Shown here: positions 1 through 5,088 of the stretch, piece after piece
Numbering within the stretch: position 1 is the stretch's first letter
Layout: every line of letters starts with the position of its first letter
Assembly: GCA_047638675.1 (NCBI GenBank)
Contig: JBLIML010000249.1
Location: 1 to 5,649 of the forward strand
Source of the DNA: WLWS01 sp047638675
Lineage (GTDB): Bacteria; Pseudomonadota; Gammaproteobacteria; Eutrophobiales; Eutrophobiaceae
Direction of reading: 5' to 3'
DNA length: 5,649 nucleotides
Translations under genes and position numbers: made by a program
The notes under the pieces: generated by a model
Database searches by the model: none
What the model was told of the DNA's origin: nothing
The model's input: the letters and a program-made list of their open reading frames with translations, nothing else

Positions 1-1
1 T

Positions 2-136
2 CGGCCGCCGACCAAAGTATTGATTTCCTTTATCGACGAACATCGGGAAGGTCACGGGGTCGAGCCGATCTGCAAGCAATTGCCGATTGCCCCATCAACC
101 ATGGGCAGGTATCCCCAACCTCTGCAGTGGTGCTAA
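2..136 (+). pseudogene. IS3-family transposase OrfB, N-terminal fragment
   Basis: The frame is open from position 2 and reads through a stretch that includes FIDEHREGHGVEPICKQLP and then IAPST. I recognise this as the conserved start of IS3-family OrfB, the DDE integrase half of the transposase. The match breaks off after the Thr codon at 98-100, where family members usually continue with Tyr-Tyr. The next 11 residues look unrelated and a TAA follows at 134-136. The DDE catalytic domain is therefore missing and the copy cannot transpose by itself. The start codon lies outside the window. The sharp loss of family sequence near 100 suggests a deletion or insertion junction. I am confident of the family but not of the exact breakpoint. 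Confidence 0.75.
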
Positions 137-421
137 AGCGTTCCTTCACATTCATTGGCTTAGATCGCAGGTGAGTAGCCCAGTCCTACATCTCCGATAG
201 ACCTAGTCAAATCTCGAACATCGCAGATTGTAGTGCTTTAATGTTGCCCCCCTAGTTAAAGGGCTTACCACAAACAATTTCATTTCAAGATTCCGTTAGA
301 ACGTAAAGTGTGCCAGGGCCTTCGAGCACGGCAGAGGCATATTTTTTATTCTTAACCAATCCGTTTCACGAATCCGGACGTATAAGACTAAATAGTTTTT
401 GCAGGATAGGTAGAAAATTTT
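137..421. other. Gene-free stretch after the IS remnant
   Basis: I see no convincing ORF on either strand and no clear IS end. A TATAAG at 381-386 could be a -10 element for the following ORF, but no -35 element lies at a usable distance. The stretch is probably decayed flank of the insertion. Confidence 0.4.
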
Positions 422-637
422 TTGAACCGTCAAAGCAGATTTATCAAGTTTGTTAAAACACTACTTCGAGTGGCAGGTATTTGTATGGCCTTGCCATTTA
501 TTATTTGGGTACCCCTGGGGTTCATCCCTTCGATCCCTTCTGTCATCGAAGTTTTTGGTTTAGCGGGACTAAAGATCCCCACAAGTATCGTCATAGGAGG
601 CCTGTTGATGGCAGCCATAGGTTTTGAAGATTTTTAA
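422..637 (+). CDS. Small hypothetical membrane protein (71 aa)
   Basis: I do not recognise this protein. It starts at TTG 422 and has a short basic N-terminus (RQSRFIKFVKT) followed by two hydrophobic stretches, about residues 14-37 and 46-68, separated by a Pro/Ile-rich turn. This suggests a two-helix inner-membrane protein with a very short C-terminal tail (FEDF). Support for the start is weak: the purine-rich AGGATAGG at 403-410 is 11 bases upstream, slightly far, and the start is TTG. An alternative start is the ATG at 485, which would remove most of the first hydrophobic segment. It precedes two other small membrane ORFs on the same strand with a 69-base gap. It could be a real small gene or the tail of a longer, broken one. 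Confidence 0.4.
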   Translation: MNRQSRFIKFVKTLLRVAGICMALPFIIWVPLGFIPSIPSVIEVFGLAGLKIPTSIVIGGLLMAAIGFEDF

Positions 638-642
638 GTTAA

Positions 643-671
643 TTGAAAATCTGTTTACCGTCGACCATAAC
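643..671 (+). promoter_or_regulatory. Candidate sigma-70 promoter for the small membrane gene pair
   Basis: TTGAAA at 643-648 is followed after 17 bases by CATAAC at 666-671, giving four matches to the consensus in each hexamer. It lies 36 bases before the ATG at 707. It is plausible but not strong. Confidence 0.3.
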
Positions 672-706
672 GGCCGGCTTCTATAAATCCAAAAGGAGAA
701 AGAAAT

Positions 707-892
707 ATGTTTAGATTATCCGATTTTTTTATAATTTTAGCCGTGACGGTCTCATTTGCCGTTTCTGGATTTTCCTATTTTAATGGAGAGACATCGCAAG
801 CCCTCTTCACGGCAATCTGGGTGCCGTCCATTCTTGCTTTCGGAATCTATTTCAAACTTGCCGCACTGGCTGCGCAGGGTGCAAAGCGATGA
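707..892 (+). CDS. Small two-helix membrane protein (61 aa)
   Basis: The start is well supported: AAGGAG at 693-698 lies 8 bases before ATG 707. The protein has two hydrophobic segments, about residues 7-25 and 32-56, joined by a short polar loop (NGETSQ), and a basic end (KR). It is therefore expected to be a small inner-membrane protein with a helix-loop-helix topology. The Trp-Val-Pro in the second helix could form a kink. Its TGA overlaps the ATG of the next ORF (ATGA at 889-892), a typical arrangement for translational coupling, so the two products are probably made together and may interact. I cannot assign a function. Short paired membrane ORFs of this kind are usually annotated as hypothetical. 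Confidence 0.65.
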   Translation: MFRLSDFFIILAVTVSFAVSGFSYFNGETSQALFTAIWVPSILAFGIYFKLAALAAQGAKR

Positions 893-1035
893 TTCAGGGA
901 AATCTCTTATACATCGCGATGGCAGTCTTCGCAATTATGATTGTGGGGATTATTCTTACGGTCGTCGAGTTCCGTTATGGCGCTCCCGCGCAGCAAGTAC
1001 GTGACCAGACAATTTCGAAACATCCCAAGCGCTAG
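889..1035 (+). CDS. Small single-helix membrane protein (48 aa), coupled to the preceding gene
   Basis: This short ORF begins at the ATG that overlaps the preceding stop (ATGA). AGGG at 876-879 lies 9 bases upstream as a possible ribosome site. The product has one strong hydrophobic helix, about residues 8-26, followed by a polar basic tail ending KHPKR. The likely topology is an N-terminal anchor with a short cytoplasmic tail. The overlap and the shared membrane character make it the partner of the 61-residue protein in a two-gene operon. The frame continues open beyond the TAG at 1033-1035 up to 1281, so this may instead be the anchor half of a protein interrupted by an amber codon. No function can be assigned. 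Confidence 0.55.
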   Translation: MIQGNLLYIAMAVFAIMIVGIILTVVEFRYGAPAQQVRDQTISKHPKR

Positions 1036-1065
1036 ATAGCATATGCTGAAACCTATCCCACAGCC

Positions 1066-1281
1066 ATGGACAGGCTATGGTACGAGGCCCACGATTACAC
1101 CAAGCAAAACAGAGCTTTCTGGAAGCGAAATTATCAGGCTGCCGTTGATTTACTTGACAGGTTCAAGGCTGAGGGCAACGAGTTTATTGCGCTCAGCCTC
1201 ATCAAGGAGTCTGAGGAGGAGTTCTTAACTGCGCTCGAATCGGACAAAATGACGCGCTATCTTTACCAAATTTGGCCGTGA
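1066..1281 (+). CDS. Small charged helical protein (71 aa), possibly the tail of the preceding ORF
   Basis: I do not recognise this protein. It is hydrophilic and rich in Glu, Lys, Ala and Leu, with patterns that suggest amphipathic helices (YQAAVDLLDRFKAEGNEF and LIKESEEEFLTALES). It has no membrane segment. The ATG at 1066 has no Shine-Dalgarno-like sequence before it. The frame is open back to the TAG at 1033-1035 and is the same frame as the 48-residue membrane ORF. It is therefore either a separately translated protein with a weak start or the cytoplasmic domain of a single-pass membrane protein split by that amber codon. The composition and the lack of internal stops argue that it is real coding sequence. 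Confidence 0.5.
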   Translation: MDRLWYEAHDYTKQNRAFWKRNYQAAVDLLDRFKAEGNEFIALSLIKESEEEFLTALESDKMTRYLYQIWP

Positions 1282-1585
1282 GTCATCTAACGCTTGTGGC
1301 CGAAACATGCTCTTCCAGCACGAGACTCGACAATCACTTTGAATCGCATGGAAGCGAATCATGTCCACCATTGGCAATAGCTGCACACTGCCAATGACGG
1401 GTTGGCTCCTGCCGTGGCTGAAGAAAAACCTAATTTACTGTCCGGAATTAGTTGACTGTACTATTGAGGTAATTTCCCTATTAGTGGCCCTGATGCCAGG
1501 TAAAATACTTTTTCAACAAAGTCTCCACACCCCACCCCACAGCTAGACTTTCTGACCAGGTTTTATCTCGCATACTGTTGTTTAT
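1282..1585. other. Gene-free stretch with one inverted repeat
   Basis: No ORF here looks coding. The 61-codon open frame from 1361 has an implausible composition and no ribosome site. The only structure seen is the inverted repeat at 1369-1396. Confidence 0.4.
1369..1396. repeat. Inverted repeat, 8-bp arms
   Basis: CATTGGCA at 1369-1376 and TGCCAATG at 1389-1396 are perfect reverse complements around a 12-base loop. No T-run follows, so it does not look like an intrinsic terminator. It could be a protein-binding site or an RNA hairpin 88 bases beyond the small ORF cluster. Confidence 0.4.
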
Positions 1586-1641
1586 TGATACGGCCTGAGT
1601 ATTCTCGGCACTTTTATGGTCTGGAGTGTCTGTCCCATATG
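1586..1641 (+). repeat. 56-bp dispersed repeat, copy A
   Basis: This segment aligns without gaps to 4276-4331, with 48 of 56 positions identical by my count. Its left half can fold as GCC-GAG / CTC-GGC with one bulged base and a four-base loop. Its right half carries TGGAGTGTCTGTCCCA (1622-1637), which recurs exactly at 5555-5570. It lies between the small ORF cluster and the amine oxidase promoter. The possibilities include a REP-like element, a recombination site, or the end of a small non-autonomous element. Confidence 0.7.
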
Positions 1642-1670
1642 ATGCAATGCTATGAATTATACCGATGGCA

Positions 1671-1698
1671 TTGATTTATAGTGACTTCCGACTATAAG
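1671..1698 (+). promoter_or_regulatory. Probable sigma-70 promoter of the amine oxidase gene
   Basis: TTGATT at 1671-1676 and TATAAG at 1693-1698 are separated by 16 bases, with four and five consensus matches. Transcription would begin near 1705, leaving a leader of about 110 bases before the ATG at 1817. That leader contains the hairpin at 1761-1789. Confidence 0.5.
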
Positions 1699-1760
1699 TA
1701 ATAGCTGGGTCCATCAGAACCCCAGTCAAATTAACCCACTACTGACTTCTATCTCCGCTA

Positions 1761-1789
1761 AAGCGATCAGCTATTGATCGTTTTGTTTT
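1761..1789 (+). terminator. Terminator-like hairpin in the amine oxidase leader
   Basis: CGATCA (1764-1769) and TGATCG (1775-1780) pair around GCTAT. The stem extends by a G-U and two A-U pairs to about nine base pairs, and the T-rich run TTTTGTTTT follows directly. The stem is modest in GC. It could end transcripts from upstream or act as an attenuator in the leader. The 17-base palindrome might also be an operator. Confidence 0.4.
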
Positions 1790-1796
1790 GAAAGGG

Positions 1797-1820
1797 ATGT
1801 CTCAGATAAAAATAATATGA
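1797..1820 (+). promoter_or_regulatory. Possible 7-codon leader ORF overlapping the oxidase start
   Basis: An ATG at 1797 opens a seven-residue frame, MSQIKII, whose TGA (1818-1820) overlaps the ATG at 1817 as ATGA. The oxidase ATG has no close Shine-Dalgarno sequence, so translation could be delivered by reinitiation. However, AAAGGG (1791-1796) abuts the leader ATG and is too close to serve it well. The leader may be chance. Confidence 0.25.
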
Positions 1821-3523
1821 GCATAAACATGAAGCATATGAATTATTCCTCTATTACAGCAGCGATTAGAAGAATTCATCGAGCCAAGGCGCTATCGGAT
1901 GAAAAAGGTGTTCCTGTCAAAGAACTGCTCGAACAGGACAAGGCACTCAGAAAGAAATTAGTTGCGGAGAGAGAAGAACAAAAGCAGCGCCGTGATTTTA
2001 TGAAAACCGCAGGTGGTCTCGGTCTTGGCGCTGGTATGTTGTCGCTTAGTCCAGGTGCATTCGCAGCACATAGCCCCGGGCACGCCGCTCAACCAAATAT
2101 TGCAATCATTGGTGCCGGTGCCGGTGGACTTAGAACCGCACACAGACTGCAGCAATACGGTTTAAATTCGACCATTTACGAGGCGAGAGATCGAGTCGGC
2201 GGGCGCATGTTCTCCAATCCCAGTTTCGGCAGTGAAAATCGTGTCGTTGAATGGGGTGGAGAGTTTATTTCAACCGAACATAACGCGATCCGAAACCTGG
2301 CTCACCAGTTGAATCTGACACTGGAAGACGCTAACAAACTGAGTGTCGGCGATGAAGAAAGTTATTTCATTAATAACCAGTTGTACAGCGAACACGATCT
2401 GCTGGATGAGTGGGTTGGCGGCCTCTATCAAACCATGAAAAGCTCTCATCAGGATGCACCCTGGCAACCACAATACAACACTGTGCATACGGCTGAACAC
2501 ATTCGACTGGATAATTTAAATGCGATCGGCTGGTTGGAGGAAATTGGTTATTCCAGCAGTCATTGGGTACACAAATTATTATTGACTGATTTGATAGCTG
2601 AATATGGTGTCATTGACGACAATGGAGCGACTGGCCCCGATAACTCAGCGCTAAATTTGCTTTATCTACTCGCCTACAATCCACACAACTCGGGTGGCCT
2701 GCCACTCGCCGGAACCGACGAGCGTTTTCACGTTGTCGGGGGTAACGATCAGATTATGCATGGTATGGCAGCCGAGTTACCCAATGGTAGCATAGAGACA
2801 GAGCGCAAGCTGGAAGCGATCGTTGGTCCTTACGAGGGACCTTACACTCTGGTTTTTGATACTGGAGCCGATGAAACCTGTGATGTGCTGGTCCTGTCAT
2901 TGCCAATGGGGCTGATTCGAGATATCGACATCGATGTGCGCATCTCTAACGGGTTTATCCCGGAAAAGAACGATGCCATCGCGCAGGTAGTTACTTCTGA
3001 TAATGGCAAAGTTATTATGGAGTTCAACGGCCGGCCCTGGGACTTCACACAGAACATTAATGGTAACGAGGTACACCAGTCAGCACGAATCTGGTCTGAT
3101 CCGGACAAGTTTATATCCCTCTGGGAAGGCGATGCTGGCCACCCGTCGTCTAAGGGTATTTTAGTCGACTATAACGGCGGTGTTGCTAGTCGAGCAATGG
3201 ACAATAATGTTATTCAGGGGACTGCCGATCCGTTGGTCGTCCAGGGTTTGCTTGCCCAGTTTGAGAATCTCTGGGGCGGTGGCATTACCGGAATGTATAA
3301 CGGCAACGCTGTGGTCTCTAACTGGTGGGACGATCCGTTAGCGAAGGGCGCATTTATCTCACCTGTCGTTGGCACGATGACCTCCTGGTGGGGAGCGCAA
3401 TGGGCTCCTGAAGGAAATATTTACTTTTCGGGTGAAGCCTATGATGAGGAAGGTTGGTCTTATATGAACGGGGCGATAGCGTCAGCCGAGCGTGTTGCCA
3501 AGGAGATCCATCAAAACTACTGA
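1817..3523 (+). CDS. Tat-exported FAD-dependent amine oxidase (flavin monoamine oxidase family)
   Basis: This enzyme likely oxidises an amine or amino acid with oxygen, giving an imine and hydrogen peroxide, in the periplasm. It carries a twin-arginine signal, QRRDFMK at residues 57-63, then a Gly/Leu-rich segment and a probable cleavage site after AFA (81-83). The FAD-binding Rossmann motif is GAGAGG at 99-104, with the ribose-binding Glu at 122 and DRVGGRM at 125-131. The family's substrate-domain signatures are visible as VVEWGGEF and FHVVGGNDQI. Lys398 (NGKVIMEF) may be the active-site lysine. The C-terminal FAD motif runs from YFSGEA to YMNGAIASAERVA (536-560). The product has 568 residues; the usual length is 450-530, and the excess is the roughly 56-residue charged helical region before the Arg pair. 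Only the Met codons at 1, 5 and 8 precede the signal, so that region belongs to the protein. The substrate cannot be named. Confidence 0.88.
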   Translation: MSINMKHMNYSSITAAIRRIHRAKALSDEKGVPVKELLEQDKALRKKLVAEREEQKQRRDFMKTAGGLGLGAGMLSLSPGAFAAHSPGHAAQPNIAIIGAGAGGLRTAHRLQQYGLNSTIYEARDRVGGRMFSNPSFGSENRVVEWGGEFISTEHNAIRNLAHQLNLTLEDANKLSVGDEESYFINNQLYSEHDLLDEWVGGLYQTMKSSHQDAPWQPQYNTVHTAEHIRLDNLNAIGWLEEIGYSSSHWVHKLLLTDLIAEYGVIDDNGATGPDNSALNLLYLLAYNPHNSGGLPLAGTDERFHVVGGNDQIMHGMAAELPNGSIETERKLEAIVGPYEGPYTLVFDTGADETCDVLVLSLPMGLIRDIDIDVRISNGFIPEKNDAIAQVVTSDNGKVIMEFNGRPWDFTQNINGNEVHQSARIWSDPDKFISLWEGDAGHPSSKGILVDYNGGVASRAMDNNVIQGTADPLVVQGLLAQFENLWGGGITGMYNGNAVVSNWWDDPLAKGAFISPVVGTMTSWWGAQWAPEGNIYFSGEAYDEEGWSYMNGAIASAERVAKEIHQNY

Positions 3524-3529
3524 GTATCG

Positions 3530-3561
3530 CAGACCCCATTTTACAAATAAAATGGGGTCTG
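3530..3561. repeat. Perfect hairpin with 14-bp arms just after the amine oxidase stop
   Basis: Positions 3530-3543 and 3548-3561 are perfect reverse complements around the loop CAAA. The outer part of each arm reads CAGACCCC / GGGGTCTG and the inner part is AT-rich. It begins 7 bases after the TGA, a position suited to transcript ending or 3'-end protection. No U-run follows on the plus strand, so it is not a canonical intrinsic terminator. The GGGGTCTG arms look REP-like. Confidence 0.6.
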
Positions 3562-3614
3562 ACTTAAAATGTACCCTGCGTAAGTGGGAGTCTAAACCCT
3601 ACTTTCTTTAATCT

Positions 3615-3857
3615 CTAGACAGACTTGCTTCCAACTGGAGTGCAATCGAATTCGTCTGAATTAAGAATCGCTTCTACACCACCCAATCTTTCGATGGTTT
3701 CAGCCTGGTCTGCTTTTATGGCTCGGCTTGCCGCACTGGTGCCGAAACCCAGAGCCAATTTAACTCGATTCCACGGTGTATTCGCACCGAATAGTAAGCA
3801 CCGAGCATTTATGCCCTGTGGGTACTTGGTGACGACAGTAACTGGTACGAGAATGCC
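3615..3857 (-). pseudogene. Minus-strand coding remnant of unknown family
   Basis: On the minus strand 80 codons are open between a TAA (complement of 3858-3860) and a TAG (complement of 3615-3617). There is no ATG or GTG, and only a late TTG. The translation has a protein-like composition (for example AIKADQAETIERLGGVEAIL, ending in CTPVGSKSV) and the first codon positions are G-rich, as in real genes. I do not recognise the family. The lack of a start suggests a C-terminal fragment whose N-terminal part was lost. The upstream end overlaps the opposite-strand fragment from 3798, so the junction between two unrelated pieces probably lies within about 3800-3860. Confidence 0.4.
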
Positions 3858-3866
3858 TTAACCCAT

Positions 3867-4256
3867 TTGATTTCTATCAATGAACAGAACATTCGGCACC
3901 AGACTCACTTTCAAATCGCCGAGCTACATCTCGATGAAGCAAAACCACTACTCGCCCTCGAAGTAGCCGAACACCAGGAATTGAGCGAGGAATTACTCAG
4001 AGAAGTCATCCGCGCCAACCGTGATCAGCCGCTGCGAATATTACCGATCGTAATTCGCCTCGCGGAATATCTGGTAAAACGTGCGAACAATCCATCCTAT
4101 AAGGCGGCGATCGCATTGTTGCAGGAAGTGCCATCTGCCATGGATGCAATGCAGGTAAAGATGTTGTTTGCAGAAATAAGTCGGATGCACGGGGAGTTCA
4201 GGGCGAAACGAAATTTCAGGCAATGGCTCGAAGATGCGTTCCCCGAGTTGGTGTAA
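3867..4256 (+). CDS. Helical protein fragment resembling the C-terminus of SWIM zinc-finger / DUF6880-type proteins
   Basis: This 129-residue frame from TTG 3867 is rich in helices, with the stretches HFQIAELHLDEAKPLLALEV, RLAEYLVKRANNPSYKAAI and FRAKRNFRQWLEDAF. The order (helix, then NPSYKAA, then a basic helix ending in a leucine/alanine-rich tail) reminds me of the C-terminal region of SWIM zinc-finger and DUF6880-type proteins. This is recalled family knowledge and not tested. No SWIM Cys/His motif is present. The frame is open back to 3798, past the TTG, and reads plausibly there (SIYALWVLGDDSNWYENAL). There is no ribosome site, and a TAA sits at 3795-3797. It is therefore best seen as a 5'-truncated gene, probably not expressed as a functional protein. 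Confidence 0.5.
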   Translation: MISINEQNIRHQTHFQIAELHLDEAKPLLALEVAEHQELSEELLREVIRANRDQPLRILPIVIRLAEYLVKRANNPSYKAAIALLQEVPSAMDAMQVKMLFAEISRMHGEFRAKRNFRQWLEDAFPELV

Positions 4257-4275
4257 ACCTTGTAAACCAGCCTGC

Positions 4276-4331
4276 TGATAGGGCCGGAGTATACTCGGCA
4301 TTTTTATGGCTTAGTGTGTCTGTCCCATATG
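4276..4331 (+). repeat. 56-bp dispersed repeat, copy B
   Basis: This is the partner of 1586-1641, in the same orientation. Differences fall at one flanking base, the bulge, the loop, the base after the stem, and four positions just before GTGTCTGTCCC. The paired GCC/GGC and GAG/CTC bases are unchanged. It starts 19 bases after the stop of the helical fragment, and its last three bases form an ATG that opens the next small ORF. Confidence 0.7.
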
Positions 4332-4568
4332 GAAATTAAAATCAAATTCAACAGAGGCTCACCCTATGAGCTTGTAGTGCGTTTACTATCGTCGTTAAAT
4401 TCATCCTGGGACAAGAATATGAAGATGTTGGGAAAATTATTGGCGAAGGCCCTTGAGGTTAGTTCCTTCGTGTTTTTTTATGGGATTTTTGTAATTTTAA
4501 AATGGTCGGTCTACCTGATCCTATCCTGCTTTGTAGTCTTATTCATACAAAGCAGAAAACGGTGTTAG
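4329..4568 (+). CDS. Small hypothetical membrane protein (79 aa)
   Basis: I do not recognise this protein. Its C-terminal half has a long hydrophobic segment, about residues 40-73 (SSFVFFYGIFVILKW then VYLILSCFVVLFI), long enough for one or two membrane helices, and ends SRKRC, suggesting a cytoplasmic basic tail. The first 30 residues are polar with a possible amphipathic helix. The ATG at 4329 is formed by the end of repeat B and has no ribosome site. An in-frame ATG at 4419 would give a 49-residue protein holding just the basic helix and the membrane segment. A GTG at 4314 lies inside the repeat and is unlikely. The hydrophobic pattern looks real, but the start is uncertain. Confidence 0.35.
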   Translation: MEIKIKFNRGSPYELVVRLLSSLNSSWDKNMKMLGKLLAKALEVSSFVFFYGIFVILKWSVYLILSCFVVLFIQSRKRC

Positions 4569-4691
4569 CAGATGGTTTGCGTATACGGTGTCTCAAACTT
4601 TAGCGGCTGCCAGTGAGCGATAGGCCACCTAGTTTCGGGGATCTGACCATGAATTTGGCAAGAGTAAACATGATTGAACCGGTTGAAGAAC

Positions 4692-4706
4692 CTGTCCCAA
4701 ATAATA
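4692..4706 (+). repeat. Short repeat left of higBA, identical to 5563-5577
   Basis: CTGTCCCAAATAATA occurs here and exactly again at 5563-5577 in the same orientation, so the two copies bracket the toxin-antitoxin operon. A further TGTCCC sits at 4707-4712. The CTGTCCC core links it to the 56-bp repeats. Confidence 0.55.
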
Positions 4707-4732
4707 TGTCCCGCATAATTATATATTCACAA

Positions 4733-4761
4733 TTGATATAGTCCCATTTTGGGACTATGAT
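4733..4761 (+). promoter_or_regulatory. higBA promoter with operator palindrome in the spacer
   Basis: TTGATA (4733-4738) and TATGAT (4756-4761) are spaced by exactly 17 bases, a strong sigma-70 promoter. The spacer is almost filled by a perfect inverted repeat with 8-base arms, ATAGTCCC (4738-4745) and GGGACTAT (4751-4758), around ATTTT. A HigA dimer bound here would block RNA polymerase, which fits the autoregulation known for this family. The expected transcription start, about 4768, is at the toxin ATG. Confidence 0.65.
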
Positions 4762-4768
4762 CATCCTT

Positions 4769-5071
4769 ATGAGAATCATTGCCTTATCGACACTGAAATC
4801 ATTTTGGCAGGCGAACCCAGAATACATGGATGCGAAAGAACCCACACTAGCCTGGTACCGTCACGCATTGAATGCCGACTGGAGTACACCTGCAGACCTG
4901 AAACAGGACTTCAGCAATGCCAGCATCCTTAAAGACGGGCGAGTGGTTTTCAATATAGCTGGGAATAAGTATCGACTTGTCGTTTGGCTCAACTATGCCT
5001 ATCGAGTTGTATACATCCGATTCATCGGTACCCATACACAGTACGACAAGATTGACGTACAAAACATTTAA
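4769..5071 (+). CDS. higB: HigB-family toxin (mRNA interferase), 100 aa
   Basis: The product matches the HigB toxin family, which has a RelE-like fold and cleaves mRNA on the ribosome. The signatures seen, counted from the ATG at 4769, are the N-terminal MRIIALSTLKSFW, a Trp-Tyr at 29-30, DWSTPADLK at 37-45, VVFNIAGNKYRLVV at 59-72 and VYIRFIGTHTQYDKID at 81-96. His89 and Tyr92 are candidate active-site residues. Length is full for the family. I chose ATG 4769 over the in-frame ATG 4757 because family members begin near this point and 4757 lies inside the operator and -10 element. Neither start has a Shine-Dalgarno sequence; the transcript may be leaderless. The antitoxin follows after 17 bases, giving the toxin-first order typical of higBA. 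Confidence 0.9.
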   Translation: MRIIALSTLKSFWQANPEYMDAKEPTLAWYRHALNADWSTPADLKQDFSNASILKDGRVVFNIAGNKYRLVVWLNYAYRVVYIRFIGTHTQYDKIDVQNI

Positions 5072-5088
5072 TTGCCGGAGGGATAACT

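Noticed and set aside
756..1004. 82-codon plus-strand ORF overlapping the small membrane genes
   Set aside because: It is out of frame with the ATGA-coupled pair at 707-1035, which has a strong ribosome site and membrane-helix patterns. This frame is rich in Arg and Ser as shadows often are.
1285..1291. ATCTAAC fits the integron attC R'' consensus RYYYAAC
   Set aside because: No complementary GTTRRRY with a foldable spacer was found in the following 150 bases, and no similar site occurs at the other module boundaries.
1361..1546. 61-codon plus-strand ORF
   Set aside because: It has no ribosome site and an implausible composition (scattered Cys, Pro and Trp, no domain pattern), and it lies in an otherwise non-coding stretch with an inverted repeat inside it.
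3625..3861. 78-codon plus-strand ORF
   Set aside because: It is the antisense shadow of the minus-strand remnant 3615-3857, which has the better codon pattern.
4757..4771. Upstream in-frame ATG 4757 as the HigB start
   Set aside because: It lies within the operator arm and the -10 element, so it would not be in the transcript from the best promoter. Family members begin near the ATG at 4769.
4600..4845. 81-codon minus-strand ORF covering the higBA promoter
   Set aside because: It runs antisense through the promoter, operator and toxin start, has no recognisable domain, and appears to be a chance frame.
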